Source of the DNA: Euleptes europaea
Taxonomy: Eukaryota; Chordata; Lepidosauria; Squamata; Sphaerodactylidae
Reading direction: 5' to 3'
Length of the DNA: 64,000 bases
Assembly: GCF_029931775.1 (NCBI RefSeq)
Contig: NC_079321.1
Span: forward strand, 12,730,501-12,794,500
The notes beneath the pieces are model-generated. The model was given only the letters and a program-made list of their open reading frames with translations, did no database searches and was not told where the DNA came from. Position 1 is the stretch's first letter. Every line of letters starts with the position of its first letter. Below, in pieces: positions 34,540-56,399 of this stretch. Position numbers and translations under genes: made by a program.

Positions 34540-34748
34540 TAGGGTTGCCAACCTTCAGGTGGTGCCTGGAGATCTTCCAGAATTACAACTGATTGCCAGA
34601 CAGGTGAATTCCCCTGGAGAAACGAGCTGCTTTGGAGGGTGGAATCTATCATGCTATACCCCCTTGAGGTCCTTCCCCAAACCCCATCCTCCTCAGGCTC
34701 CACTCCCAAACTTCCAGGGATTTCCCAACCTGGAGTTGGCAACCCTAG
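34540..34748 (+). repeat. S200 repeat
   Basis: GTAGGGTTGCCAACCTTCAG to GAGTTGGCAACCCTAG. Confidence 0.75.
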
Positions 34749-34868
34749 AGATGAGAATTTTGGTGAAAGGCTCAGCATAAAAGGAGAGCAGCTGTAGGAC
34801 AAAATCCTAGAACTGGAACAGAGAGAGAGTTCTCAAGTTGCAGATGGGTGCTGTGGATTAATTGTAAG

Positions 34869-36207
34869 AAAAACACTAGTTAGCATGCTGTTCAGTACGT
34901 TTAGAACACAAAACCAACATCAATGCCAAGCATTAAATCAGGGGTGGGGAACGTCAGGCCTGGGGGCCGTTTAAGGCCCGCAAAATCATTTGGTCTGGCC
35001 CTTTGTGGGTCCTGGCAGATCTCTAGCGCAGAAGGATCTAAGACTGGCGATCCACCCCCTCCCGCGGACAGGAATAGCCTCTATTCAAGGCAGATGTGAG
35101 TTTGTCTTGCCGAGAAAAGGAACCTTTTTTCCCACTTGCAGAAGAGTCATTAGTTATGGAGCTGCTAGGACTGCCCAAGAAACTGTGTTAACCCTTTCCC
35201 ACCTGAGCCATGGAGAAACGTGTTCCCTCTGTACTACAAGAGGGCTGGGGGCAGAAGTGGCGACAATGGAGAGGTAAAAAGGGGCAGGGCCAGAATGCGC
35301 GGGGAGCAGCGAGTTCTTAGCCAGCGTGTTCTCATTTCGCAGGAGCTGGATGTAGAATCAGGCCCCAACCATGAAGAGCAGGAGCAACTCCAGCATGCGG
35401 CTGGATGGCTATGCCCGGCTGGTGCAACAGACCATCCTGTGCCACTAGGTGGGCGTGTGCTCCACTGGTTGGATGCCGGCCTCCTTGCCCTTGCGGGGGG
35501 GTGTGTGTCATCTGGGGCAGCTGCCTGCTTGGGGTTTGGTCGGGTAATTTTTAAGTTGATAATTTTGTATGGACCGCGAATGATGTTATAAATATCCAAA
35601 TGGTCCTTGGCACAAAAAAAGTTCCCCACCCCTGCATTAAATGAATATGTGCTATAATGCAAAACAACAATAATATTAAAGCAAACAAACATCCAAAATG
35701 TACATCAATACCTATCAGTTTATACACATGACTATGAATTCAATTGTTCAATAATTACTAAAGAGACAATGCTTCAAATGTCCATATAGTATATCTCACA
35801 ATGATCAGACCCAAGGTCGTGGCAAAGAAGGGGTGTAGCAAATTTTCTTCTGCATATCTCCCTCATGTGTTACAACAATATGCTCAATCCAGCGGTCCTT
35901 CAAGGTGATTTCCTGAGGTTGAGTAACAGGAAATCACCTTGAAGGACTGTTGGATTGAGCATATTGTTGCAACACATGAGGGAGATATGCAGAAGAAAAT
36001 TTGCTACACCCCTTTGCATGACCTTCTTGGGTCTCAACATTGTGAGATATACTATATGGACATTTGCAGCATTGTCTCTTTAGTAATTATTGAACAATTG
36101 AATTCGTAGTCACATGTATAAACTGATAGGTATTGATGTACATTTTGGATGTTTGTTTGCTTTAATATTATTGTTGTTTTGCATTATAGCACATATTCAT
36201 TTAATGC
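34869..36207. mobile_element. Third fold-back element, with nested hAT
   Basis: Flanked by GTGGATTAATTGTAAG at 34853-34868 and 36208-36223, a perfect 16-bp duplication. It has a left-only extension of about 60 bp (34869-34929), then arms of about 283 bp (35633-35915, and 35927-36207) separated by 11 bp. The arms are about 95 percent identical by eye. A hAT element (34939-35632) is inserted at the start of the left arm. I see no hammerhead-like core here. Confidence 0.8.
34939..35632. mobile_element. hAT-family nonautonomous DNA transposon
   Basis: Ends CAGGGGTGGGGAAC and GTTCCCCACCCCTG are terminal inverted repeats, flanked by the 8-bp duplication CATTAAAT (34931-34938 and 35633-35640). The interior includes the GGCCC-rich sequence usual for such elements. 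The open frames inside (for example 34990-35277) are not transposase. It is younger than the fold-back element that hosts it. Confidence 0.88.
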
Positions 36208-36249
36208 GTGGATTAATTGTAAGCTTTAACAAGAGGGTGACATAGTGAA

Positions 36250-36505
36250 AGAGAGCCAGCGTGGTGTAGGGGTTAAGACCCAAGTTCGAATCCACACTTG
36301 CGCCGTGGAAGCTTTCTGGGTGACCTTGAGCCAGTCATACACTCTCAGACCTGACCTTAGTTAGCATTTGGATGGGAGACCTCCAAGGAATACCAGGGTC
36401 GTGACGCTGAGGCAGGCAATGGCAAACCATCTCGAAATGGTCTCTTGCCTTGAAAACCCTACAGGGTCGCAATCGGTCAGATGTGACTTGACAGCAAAAA
36501 AGAAA
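36250..36505 (+). mobile_element. Composite SINE: tRNA-like head plus 5S-derived tail
   Basis: GAGAGCCAGCGTGGTGTAGG, AAGTTCGAATCCACACTTG and CCAGTCATACACTCTCAGAC, followed directly by GCATTTGGATGGGAGACCTC, GGCAATGGCAAACCATCTC and GCAATCGGTCAGATGTGACT. Second independent copy of the chimera at 17206-17487. Confidence 0.78.
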
Positions 36506-36603
36506 AAAAAACGTGAAAAGATCATGTGGGGTAGGAGGGAAGCCTCATACCTTTACCCTCTAATGGATGCGTAGAAAAAGTGTTGCTGCTGCAGCAACTC
36601 TTA

Positions 36604-36628
36604 GAGAGAGAGAGAGAGAGAGAGAGCC
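36604..36628. repeat. (GA)n microsatellite
   Basis: About twelve uninterrupted AG dinucleotides. Confidence 0.9.
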
Positions 36629-36714
36629 TGGAGAAAACCTCACATCCTGCTGAGTTGCTAAAGGGACATGAACCTAGAACAGAGATGACCACAGGAAGCC
36701 TGTGGTCTGGTTAC

Positions 36715-36773
36715 CTTTTTTTGTAGAAATCTACAAGCCTGAGGGTAATCCATACAGTCCATGGGCTGGTACC
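36715..36773 (-). CDS. Candidate additional 3' exon of C21orf58
   Basis: Bounded by an AG after a pyrimidine-rich run and by donor gtaacc. In one frame it encodes YQPMDCMDYPQACRFLQKK and leaves in phase 0, the phase needed by the candidate last exon at 32920-32982. Entry needs a phase-1 donor, or phase 0 if the inner CAG (exon from 36765) is used; the weak GTAATG donor in the His-cluster exon would fit phase 0. The exon is inferred from splice signals and protein-like sequence only. Confidence 0.4.
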
Positions 36774-37139
36774 CTTGAAAAGACAGAATGAATGATTAAA
36801 TGTACCAAGATACACGTTTATCTGTTTATGGCTTCTTTCTTCCTTCCTTTCTTCCTTCCTTCCCTTTTTTTTTTTTTTTGCTAGACAGCTGTACGGCTCT
36901 AATAATTGCAGAGTCCAGCATATGAGTTGTTTAAGGCAATGCACTTACAAAGGTTTGGATCTCATCTTGAGAACAAACTAGCCAGCATGATATGACTTTC
37001 ATACAGACCTCAGACAGACCTACGATCATTCTTTTCTTCATGTTTGTTGATGTTATACACATAATGAAATACTGGACACCATATACAAGGTATGAGATGT
37101 GAGTCATGTTTTAAGGCACATGGACTATTTTAACATAAA

Positions 37140-37440
37140 GCCCCACAGAATAAAAGGATTTATTTTTATTTTTTTACCTTGTACAACGCTTGTGTATATT
37201 TCAGGATGTGTATTGTAAAATTGTGTTACGTATGACCACTGAGGAAGGCCTGTAAAAGGCCGAAACACTTCTATTCAGATTTTTGGTTAATTTATGTACT
37301 AACATCAACTGTTATGTGTTGGTAATATTTGTAACTATGTTTGAGCTTTTTAGGAAGCCTGTATTTTAGGCCCTGTGTTTTTAAATACAATTGTGCACAA
37401 TATATAATAAAATAGATTGATTGGTTGTTACAGTAGACGG
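37140..37440 (+). repeat. Repeat with hammerhead-like core, single arm
   Basis: TGACCA (37233-37238), CTGAGGA (37239-37245), GGCC...GGCC hairpin, GAAAC (37262-37266), and TGGTTA (37284-37289) pairing with TGACCA. It ends in an AT-rich tail with AATAAAATAG. It lies between the candidate 3' exons of C21orf58. Confidence 0.45.
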
Positions 37441-37597
37441 TGTTTAGCTCAACCCCTTTGGTTTCCCCTGACTTTGGTTTCAACCCCTGACTTTGGTTTC
37501 ACCCTGAGTTTCTTTGTTCCCCTTTTTCTTCAGTTGTATCTCAGACAGACCTAACCCAGCTGCAGCAGAAACGCTCCCATCATAGCAACCTCTTGAC

Positions 37598-50024
<12,427 letters not shown>

Positions 50025-50544
50025 TGTGACGAAATCCTGGGGGAAGGAGCGGATGAAAAGGCAAAGTTAAGTAAAATATTGTTAATACACGTTGCCTCTT
50101 TCTTCTTCCAGCATATTGGTCAAAGTTTTCCATAAAGTTTCCTTTTGGCGATTGTTTCAGATTGAAGTTGCAAGGGAAAAGGGAATCCTGTCATGCTTCG
50201 TCCCCTCCACTGTTTCCTGCTCTCTACATTCAAGTTGGTTACTAAGAGATGCTTGAACGACACCAATACTTCCGAACAGTCGCTGACTTCCTTGCGAGTT
50301 CACTAAGCCCAGCCCTGTGGGTTGCTAGCAGGCTTCGCTGAATAAACTACGTCAAGCCCAGCTAACATAGTTGCTATGTTTGTAGTGTCCAAACAAAGCA
50401 CATCAAGTATATTCTAGTTCATACAGAGCCACCTAGGACAGGAAACAGAGGGGCGAGGAAATAAAAAAAATCAAACCGGGCAAGGCTATTCTCAGCTCTG
50501 TACAATCAAAGGATAGCAATGTTAAGGGAGCAATCCTAAGCAGC

Positions 50545-50862
50545 TAGTGTGGTATAGTGGTTAAGAGCGATTGTTTGGAGCAGTGGACTCTAATCTGGAA
50601 AACCAGGTTTGATTCCCCACTCCTCCATGTGAGCTGTGGAGGGTAATCTGGAGAACTAGATTTGTTTCCCCACTCCTACACACGAAGCCAGCTGGGTGAC
50701 CTTAGGCAAGTTACAGCTTTGTTAGAGCTCTCTCAGCCTCACCTACCTCACAGGGTGTCTGTTGTGGGGAGGGAAAGGGAAGGTGACTGTAAGCCGGTTT
50801 GATTCTGCCTTAAGTGGTAGAGAAAGCTGGCATATAAAAACCAACTCTCCTTCTTCTACTAC
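50545..50862 (+). mobile_element. tRNA-derived SINE, long subfamily
   Basis: AGCTAGTGTGGTATAGTGGT, CCAGGTTTGATTCCCCACTC, and the tail AAGCTGGCATATAAAAACCA. Confidence 0.84.
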
Positions 50863-50914
50863 TCAGATCTTACTATTAAGGACTATAATAAGGAAAGTGT
50901 TTGCAGGATTGCAT

Positions 50915-51345
50915 GTATGATTGCCAATCTCCAGGCAGGGCCTGGATATCTCCAAGAATTACAACTGATCTCCAGATGGCAAAGATCAGTTCTCCTGAAG
51001 AAAATGGCTGATTTGGAGATTCGGTGGCATCACATCCTTGCTCTCTCCCCTCCACAAACCCACCCTACCTAGACTTAGGGTTGCCAACCTCCAGGTACTA
51101 GCTGGAGATCTGCTATTACAACTGATCTCCAGCCGATAGAGATCAGTTCTCCTGGAGAAAATGGCCGCTTTGGCAGTTGGACTCTATGCCAATGAAGTCC
51201 CTTCCCTTCCCCTCCCCAAACCCCACCCTCCTCAGGCTCTGCCCCAAAAACCTCCCACCAGTGGCGAAGAGTGACCTGGCAACCCTAGACTCTACTCTCA
51301 AATATCCAGGAATGTCTCAACCCAGAGTTAGCAGCAACCCTAACT
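50915..51345 (+). repeat. Older S200 copy split by a younger one
   Basis: It begins TGATTGCCAATCTCCAGGCA, is interrupted at 51077-51288, and resumes CTCTACTCTCAAATATCCAG to GCAGCAACCCTAAC. Confidence 0.78.
51077..51288 (+). repeat. Younger S200 copy, nested
   Basis: TTAGGGTTGCCAACCTCCAG to GACCTGGCAACCCTAG, with CCTAGACT on both sides. It is closer to the consensus than its host. Confidence 0.8.
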
Positions 51346-51605
51346 GCAATGTAAATTCCCAAAGCACTCTTAAAAATTCCTTACTGGGCAAATTTCTTAG
51401 CGGACAAGGCCCACTAGAATGTTGTGAAGATTTTTTCCATTTCCGTTCATACTTAAGGACAAATACATTACAAACAAACTTGAAGACATGTTGATTTTGT
51501 GTGGGTTGCTGAAAGTTCAATTCAAGACCTTTATTGGCATACAGTTGCTGCAAGTTGAGAACGTGACCACATGAGAGGCTCCTAAGTGTGAATCTGCTGG
51601 TAATT

Positions 51606-52142
51606 AGGGTTGCCAGCTTTGGCTGGGGGAATTCCTGGCGATTTGCGGTTGGTGCCTCGGGAAGGCAGAGTTTGAGGAGGGGCAGGAACTCACCAGGGAT
51701 GTAATGTCATAGAGACTTTGTTGTGTATGTACATAGTTGGGGAGTAAGCAAGGGGAGACCTAGGAGCTTGAGTTCTGCGCGAAGGATCCTAAACCCTGCT
51801 CACCCTATTGGTCAAGCAAACGGACCCCATTGGCTCTAAGCCAACATGTACCATTGATCACCAAGAGGTTGCGTTCCCCTATCACGGATCAAGGGGGGAG
51901 TGGCCGCAGGCGGCCAAGGGGGCATGTAAACAGGGTTTACTTGTTGTGTTAACCAGTTCTGTTCCTGTAATCAATAAGCGCGGTTGTTGTTTGAACTCCA
52001 TCTCTGACCTCGTGAATCCTTCCCACGCGGACTTAACAGACTTCACCCTCTGAAGCTGTAATTTCCTTCAGAGGAACTGACCTTGCCGTCTGGAGGTGTG
52101 ATTCCAGAACTCCATGCCCTAACTGGAGGTTGGCAACCCTGT
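51606..52142. repeat. S200-related repeat split by a solo LTR
   Basis: TAGGGTTGCCAGCTTTGGCT at the left and GGAGGTTGGCAACCCTGTG at the right; the LTR occupies 51719-52038. Confidence 0.7.
51719..52038 (+). mobile_element. Solo LTR (retrovirus-like or gypsy-like), 320 bp
   Basis: Starts TGTTGTG, ends TTAACA, and is flanked by the 5-bp duplication GACTT (51714-51718, 52039-52043). It is inserted in an S200 repeat (51606-52142). No internal coding part is present; it is a solo remnant, and its perfect duplication suggests moderate age. Confidence 0.75.
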
Positions 52143-52290
52143 GACTTCTACATTGTGGGACTAAAAATAACATAAAATATGGGGGGGGGTGTCTTTGAAT
52201 TTCTATAATTCTCCATGTGAAGAAGGGGCAGGATGTATTCTTCTGATGAAGAGATACCAGTGACCTGTGATGAAGAACTGCAGGCTAATT

Positions 52291-52497
52291 TTTTTGTGCC
52301 AACAAATCACAGCCTACTTATGGTGACCCCTTAGGGTTTTCAAGGCAAGAAACATTCAGAGGTAGGTTGCCATTGCCTGCCTCCGCATCATGACCCTGAT
52401 ATTCCTTGGAGGTTGTCTATCCAAACACTAACCAGGGCCGACCCTGCTTAGCTTCTGAGATCAGGCTAGCCAGGGGCTCTCCAGGTCAGGGCAGAAG
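52291..52497 (-). mobile_element. 5S-rRNA-derived SINE
   Basis: Reverse of the 5S-like part: CTGCTTAGCTTCTGAGATCA, with the tail GTGCCAACAAATCACAGCC on the left. Confidence 0.8.
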
Positions 52498-52664
52498 ACT
52501 AAGGTGAAAGTATAAGAACATCTGGGAGTCAATTGATGTTGCATGAGATCTGTCCCTGCAGAGTGAGTGGCCTTAAGCTTCCGAAACAGAGATGTCTCTG
52601 CTCAAACAGAGACACCCTGTGGCCAGGAATGAATGCTACCTATACAACCCTGTATCAAAGCCAG

Positions 52665-53105
52665 ACAAGTTTCAGGTTGGTAGCTGTGTTGGTCTGTAGG
52701 AGCAGAACAAAATTTAAGTCCAGCAGCACTTTAAGAAGCAACAAAATCTTCAAGGTATAAGCTTTCTGGTAACAAAGTGAGCTTTGACTCAGGTAGGGTT
52801 GCCAACTTCCAGGTACTAGCTGGAGATCTGCTATTACAACTGATCTCCAGCCGATAGAGATCAGTTCACCTGGAGAAAATGGCCGCTTTGGCAATTGAAC
52901 TCTATGGCATTGAAGTCCCTCCCCTCCCCAAACCCCACCCTCCTCAGGCTCCACCCAAAAACCCCATCTATGGTGAAGAGGGACCTGGCAACCCTAGACT
53001 CAGGAAAGCTTATACCTCGGAACATTTTGTTGCTCTTTAGGGTGCTACTGGGCTCGAATTTAATTCCAGAGAAGCAGCTACATGGATCTGCTGGAGCAGA
53101 AATGA
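52665..53105. repeat. Long-inverted-repeat MITE with nested S200 copy
   Basis: The left half (GCAGCACTTTAAGAAGCAAC to TATAAGCTTTC) and right half (GAAAGCTTATACC to GTTGCTCTTTAGGGTGCTAC) are inverse copies. An S200 repeat (52794-52995) sits in the middle, flanked by GACTCAG. Confidence 0.65.
52794..52995 (+). repeat. S200 repeat nested in a MITE
   Basis: GTAGGGTTGCCAACTTCCAG to GACCTGGCAACCCTAG, flanked by GACTCAG copies. Confidence 0.78.
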
Positions 53106-53699
53106 ACCACAGCCAAATGGTACTTTAAAGAATAAAACACTTTTATTCCTGCAGAAGCTTTACAGGCACTTTCACACACTTTCAATACACTTTAGTGATA
53201 GTTTGCAAGTGGATTTTGCCATTTCACACAGGAATCTTCCAGACGATTTTAATGTTCCGGTTTAATTTCCCTTTATTACCATTTCTCCCCTTGTTTCCAC
53301 ACAGCTTCATTAGCAAACGCTTGTTGTCCTGGTTTTTCTATGTCCCCCCCCCCCCAATAACTTTTAGAACCTATTTCCCCCCAGTCTTTTTTTCTGAAAA
53401 GGGTAGATTTTGGTTTTTGTCCCCACCAGTTTTTCCCCACTGCTCTTCCCACTTCACCATTTTGTTTTGGGGTGAGGTTGGCAGTGAACCCTCAAAAATT
53501 ATTTTTTGCATGCTAGCATTATAATGACCCAGCAGTATTTATTTTATTTAAAATATTTATTAGCTGCCTTTCTTCCCACAGCGCTCAAGGCAGCTTACAA
53601 TATTAATAAAATACATAAATAATATTTTAAAAACATAAAACCAAATTTAAAATCACAGTTTAAGACTGCTTTAATTAAATGCAGTTTAAATAAAATAGA

Positions 53700-54125
53700 A
53701 CAGTTTTCAGCTGCCTCCTAAAGAATGAAAGTGAGGGGGCTAGGCACAATTGTTCAACAATTGTGGGGCTGCCACTGAAAAGGCCCTCTCTCAGGTTCCC
53801 AACAGAGCATATTTGATTGACGGGACAGTTAGGAGAGTTTCTCCCTGTAATCTTAAGTCCCAGGCAGGAACATATGGGAGAAGACGGTCCTTCAGATACC
53901 CTGGTCCTAAGTTATGTAGGGCTTTAAAGGTCAAAAAACTATACCTTGAATTGGGCTCGGGAACAGATTAATAACCAGTGCACTTGCTGTAACATTGGGG
54001 ACACATACTCCCAACAGCTGGCCCCAACTAGCAGTCTAGCCAGTGTTCTACACTAGATGCAGCTTCTGAACACTCTGCAACAGTAGCCTAAGCAGAGCGC
54101 ATTGCAATCGTCCAGTCTAGATGTA
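53700..54125 (+). mobile_element. LINE 3' region fragment
   Basis: Sequence GTAGGGCTTTAAAGGTCAAA, TTGAATTGGGCTCGGGAACA and GCATTGCAATCGTCCAGTCT belongs to a widespread vertebrate LINE 3' tail (class not certain). A related stretch is at 48490-48790. Confidence 0.45.
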
Positions 54126-54732
54126 CTATGTATTGTATGAACAAACCATCATGGCCAATCACAACGCCTGGAACAAGCAGCCAATTGTTGCCTTGCTGCC
54201 CCATGCAACATTCCTTAGAGCACACTTGAGCACCATGCTGAGGTGCCATTTTCAGTTTCATTGTGAGAAGGCATGGGGTCTCTTGGAGAAAACAGTGCAC
54301 AGTGTAAGCGTGCTTTGAAGAATCTCTATGATCAGCTTCTAACAGAACATCATTTTCCTGCAATTGGCTAAGATCATACCTATTTACCTACTAGTGTGTT
54401 CTGAGGAGACATTTATATATAAGGTTATGAAGAAAAATATTAAAAATAGCAGTCAGACAGCTATGAAATGGAAGATGCACAGGATGAGATGTAGTTATGC
54501 AACATTCAGATGTGATCAAGAATCATGCAGGGTCCATTAGCCAAACGGTGATGTGATTTTCCTAGTTTTGTTAAGCTGCTTAGCACCTGTTATAACCTAA
54601 TCACCTCAGCAAAGCCTCGTCATGCACCTTGCCAATTGTACTAACTCTGTGTAATCTGCCTTGAGTCCAAGTGAGAAAGGCAGACTATAATTTATTTATC
54701 AATAAATAAATAGATAAAATGGTGGTGCAAAT

Positions 54733-54915
54733 AACATAAGAATGTAAGAAAAGTCCTGCTGGATCAGACCAAGGCCCATCAAGTCCAGCAGTCTGCTCAC
54801 ACAGTGGCCAACCAGGTGCCTCTAGGATGCCCCCAAACAAGACGACTGCAGCGGCAGCATCCTGCCTGTGTTCCACAGAACCCAAGATAATAGGCATGCT
54901 CCTCTGTGAACATCC
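54733..54915 (+). mobile_element. CR1-like segment
   Basis: Same family as 10828-11075: AAAAGTCCTGCTGGATCAGA and CACAGTGGCCAACCAGGTGC. Confidence 0.6.
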
Positions 54916-55070
54916 AATCACAGCCGACCGACCAGGGATTTCAAGACAAAAGAGGAGGTTTGCCATTGCTTGCCTACGCATAGCAGACCAGGACTTCCTT
55001 GATGGTCTCCCATCCAAGAACGAACTAGCAGTTTAGCTTCCAAAACCTGACTAGATCGGGCTAGCCTAAA
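54910..55070 (-). mobile_element. 5S-rRNA-derived SINE, partial
   Basis: GATGGTCTCCCATCCAAGAA and GACTAGATCGGGCTAGCC read in reverse. It abuts the CpG-rich island. Confidence 0.7.
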
Positions 55071-55079
55071 GTATCCTAG

Positions 55080-55930
55080 AATAAAACCGCGCCATTATTT
55101 GAGGCTTCGCGACACGACTTCTGATTCTCTTTGTAAGCAGCAAATGCTTTAAACCCGGAAGACTCCTAAATGCAGCCTCCTCCTCCTAATTGGCTGTCCT
55201 CGTAACTGAGGCGGGACCCGTTTTGAAATCCAGCCTATCAACGGTTTATGTACAGCAGCACCCGTCTTTAGTGGCGACTTGCTCCCAGCGGGAATGGAAG
55301 GGAAAACAACAGAGCATGCGCATTCTGTCCCCTCCGTTTCTCATTCTACCTTAGGGAGTCTTGGGGAGGGGGGAAATCCTCAAGTCGAGGCGTTGGGCGG
55401 GACTAAGAAACGCGCGGCGTCCATTGGTTCCCGGAGCCGCCGGTCTTCAAAAGGCGGGGGGCAACGGTTTTAACGGACTCGGTCTCTGATTGGACAACAA
55501 GTTTAGGCTGGAGAAGGGTCTCGAGGGACGCCATTGGCTGAAAGTTTCGGGTTCTGGTGCGGCAGTTGGAGGGGGCGGTGACGCAAGCGGCTTCCTTGAG
55601 GAGATTTTCTTTACCTCGCCAGGTAGAAGCGGAGACGGAGCTGCGGCGAGGGAGGCTCGTCGAAAGTGGCGGTTGGCGCTCCTCGTCGCACAGGTGTGCT
55701 TTCCGCGCGTGCTCGGCTCCCCAAACCCCCTCAGTCCGGCGTGCGGTCCTGCCTCTTGGGCGTGCGAGAAACCGATCCCGCCCGCCCTGCCGAGTGGAAG
55801 AGCGGATCAGGGGGCTGCCAGGTGTGAGGGAGGCAGGCCCGCTCATAGGCCGGCGCCTTGTCCCGAGTTGGTCCCTGTAGCCCATCGCAGCAACCTAGGG
55901 AAGACTCCCGCTTGCTCTGTATGCGCTCGA
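55080..55930. promoter_or_regulatory. CpG-rich bidirectional promoter, C21orf58 / PCNT
   Basis: The only long GC- and CpG-dense unique stretch in the window lies between the 5' end of C21orf58 (leftward) and the PCNT-family exons (rightward). It holds four ATTGG boxes (55189, 55423, 55489, 55533) and GGGCGGGA/GGCGGGG runs, typical of TATA-less divergent promoters. Several open frames here (for example 55490-55957) have CpG-island composition and no protein similarity that I recognise. The start sites themselves cannot be placed. Confidence 0.7.
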
Positions 55931-56284
55931 CCCGTCCCGCAACTTTCTGTGGTGTAATTATTATGTTTATATCATTAATAATAATGATAAAATTAGCAAT
56001 AATGTTTGCCATGCTTTCTTCCTCCATATGAACCCAAGGTAGCTTACACTGTTCTCCTCTCCTCCGTTTTATCTTCACGACAACCCTGTGAGGTAGACTA
56101 GGCTGAGAGATTATGACCAGGGTCACCCGGGGAGCTGATCTATTAAAATCATTATACTTCGCCTTTCCTATTGGCTGACAGTCATAATTAAAACATTGCA
56201 AGTTGGAAAGGACAAGCCCCAAATATCTACACTACTTCAAAAGATGCATGTTATTCATAGCCAATCAAAAGCCCTATCAGCTCC

Positions 56285-56395
56285 TCCTAATGATCTCCAA
56301 GAAGGGGGTTCCAGTGGTTGTGGATTTCCTGCATTGTGCAAGGGGTTGTGCTAGATGACCCTGGTGGCCCCTTCCAACTCTATGATTCTTTAATA
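56285..56395 (+). mobile_element. CR1 LINE 3' end
   Basis: TTTCCTGCATTGTGCAAGGG, then CTAGATGACCCTGGTGGCCC and CCAACTCTATGATTCTT. Confidence 0.75.
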
Positions 56396-56399
56396 ATAA

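Noticed and set aside
35220-35692. 123-152-codon frames near 35.2-35.7 kb
   Set aside because: They lie largely inside the hAT element and do not resemble a transposase.
55490-55957. 155-codon open frame in the GC-rich island
   Set aside because: CpG-island composition keeps several frames open at once on both strands; there is no recognisable domain and no PCNT-like N-terminus.
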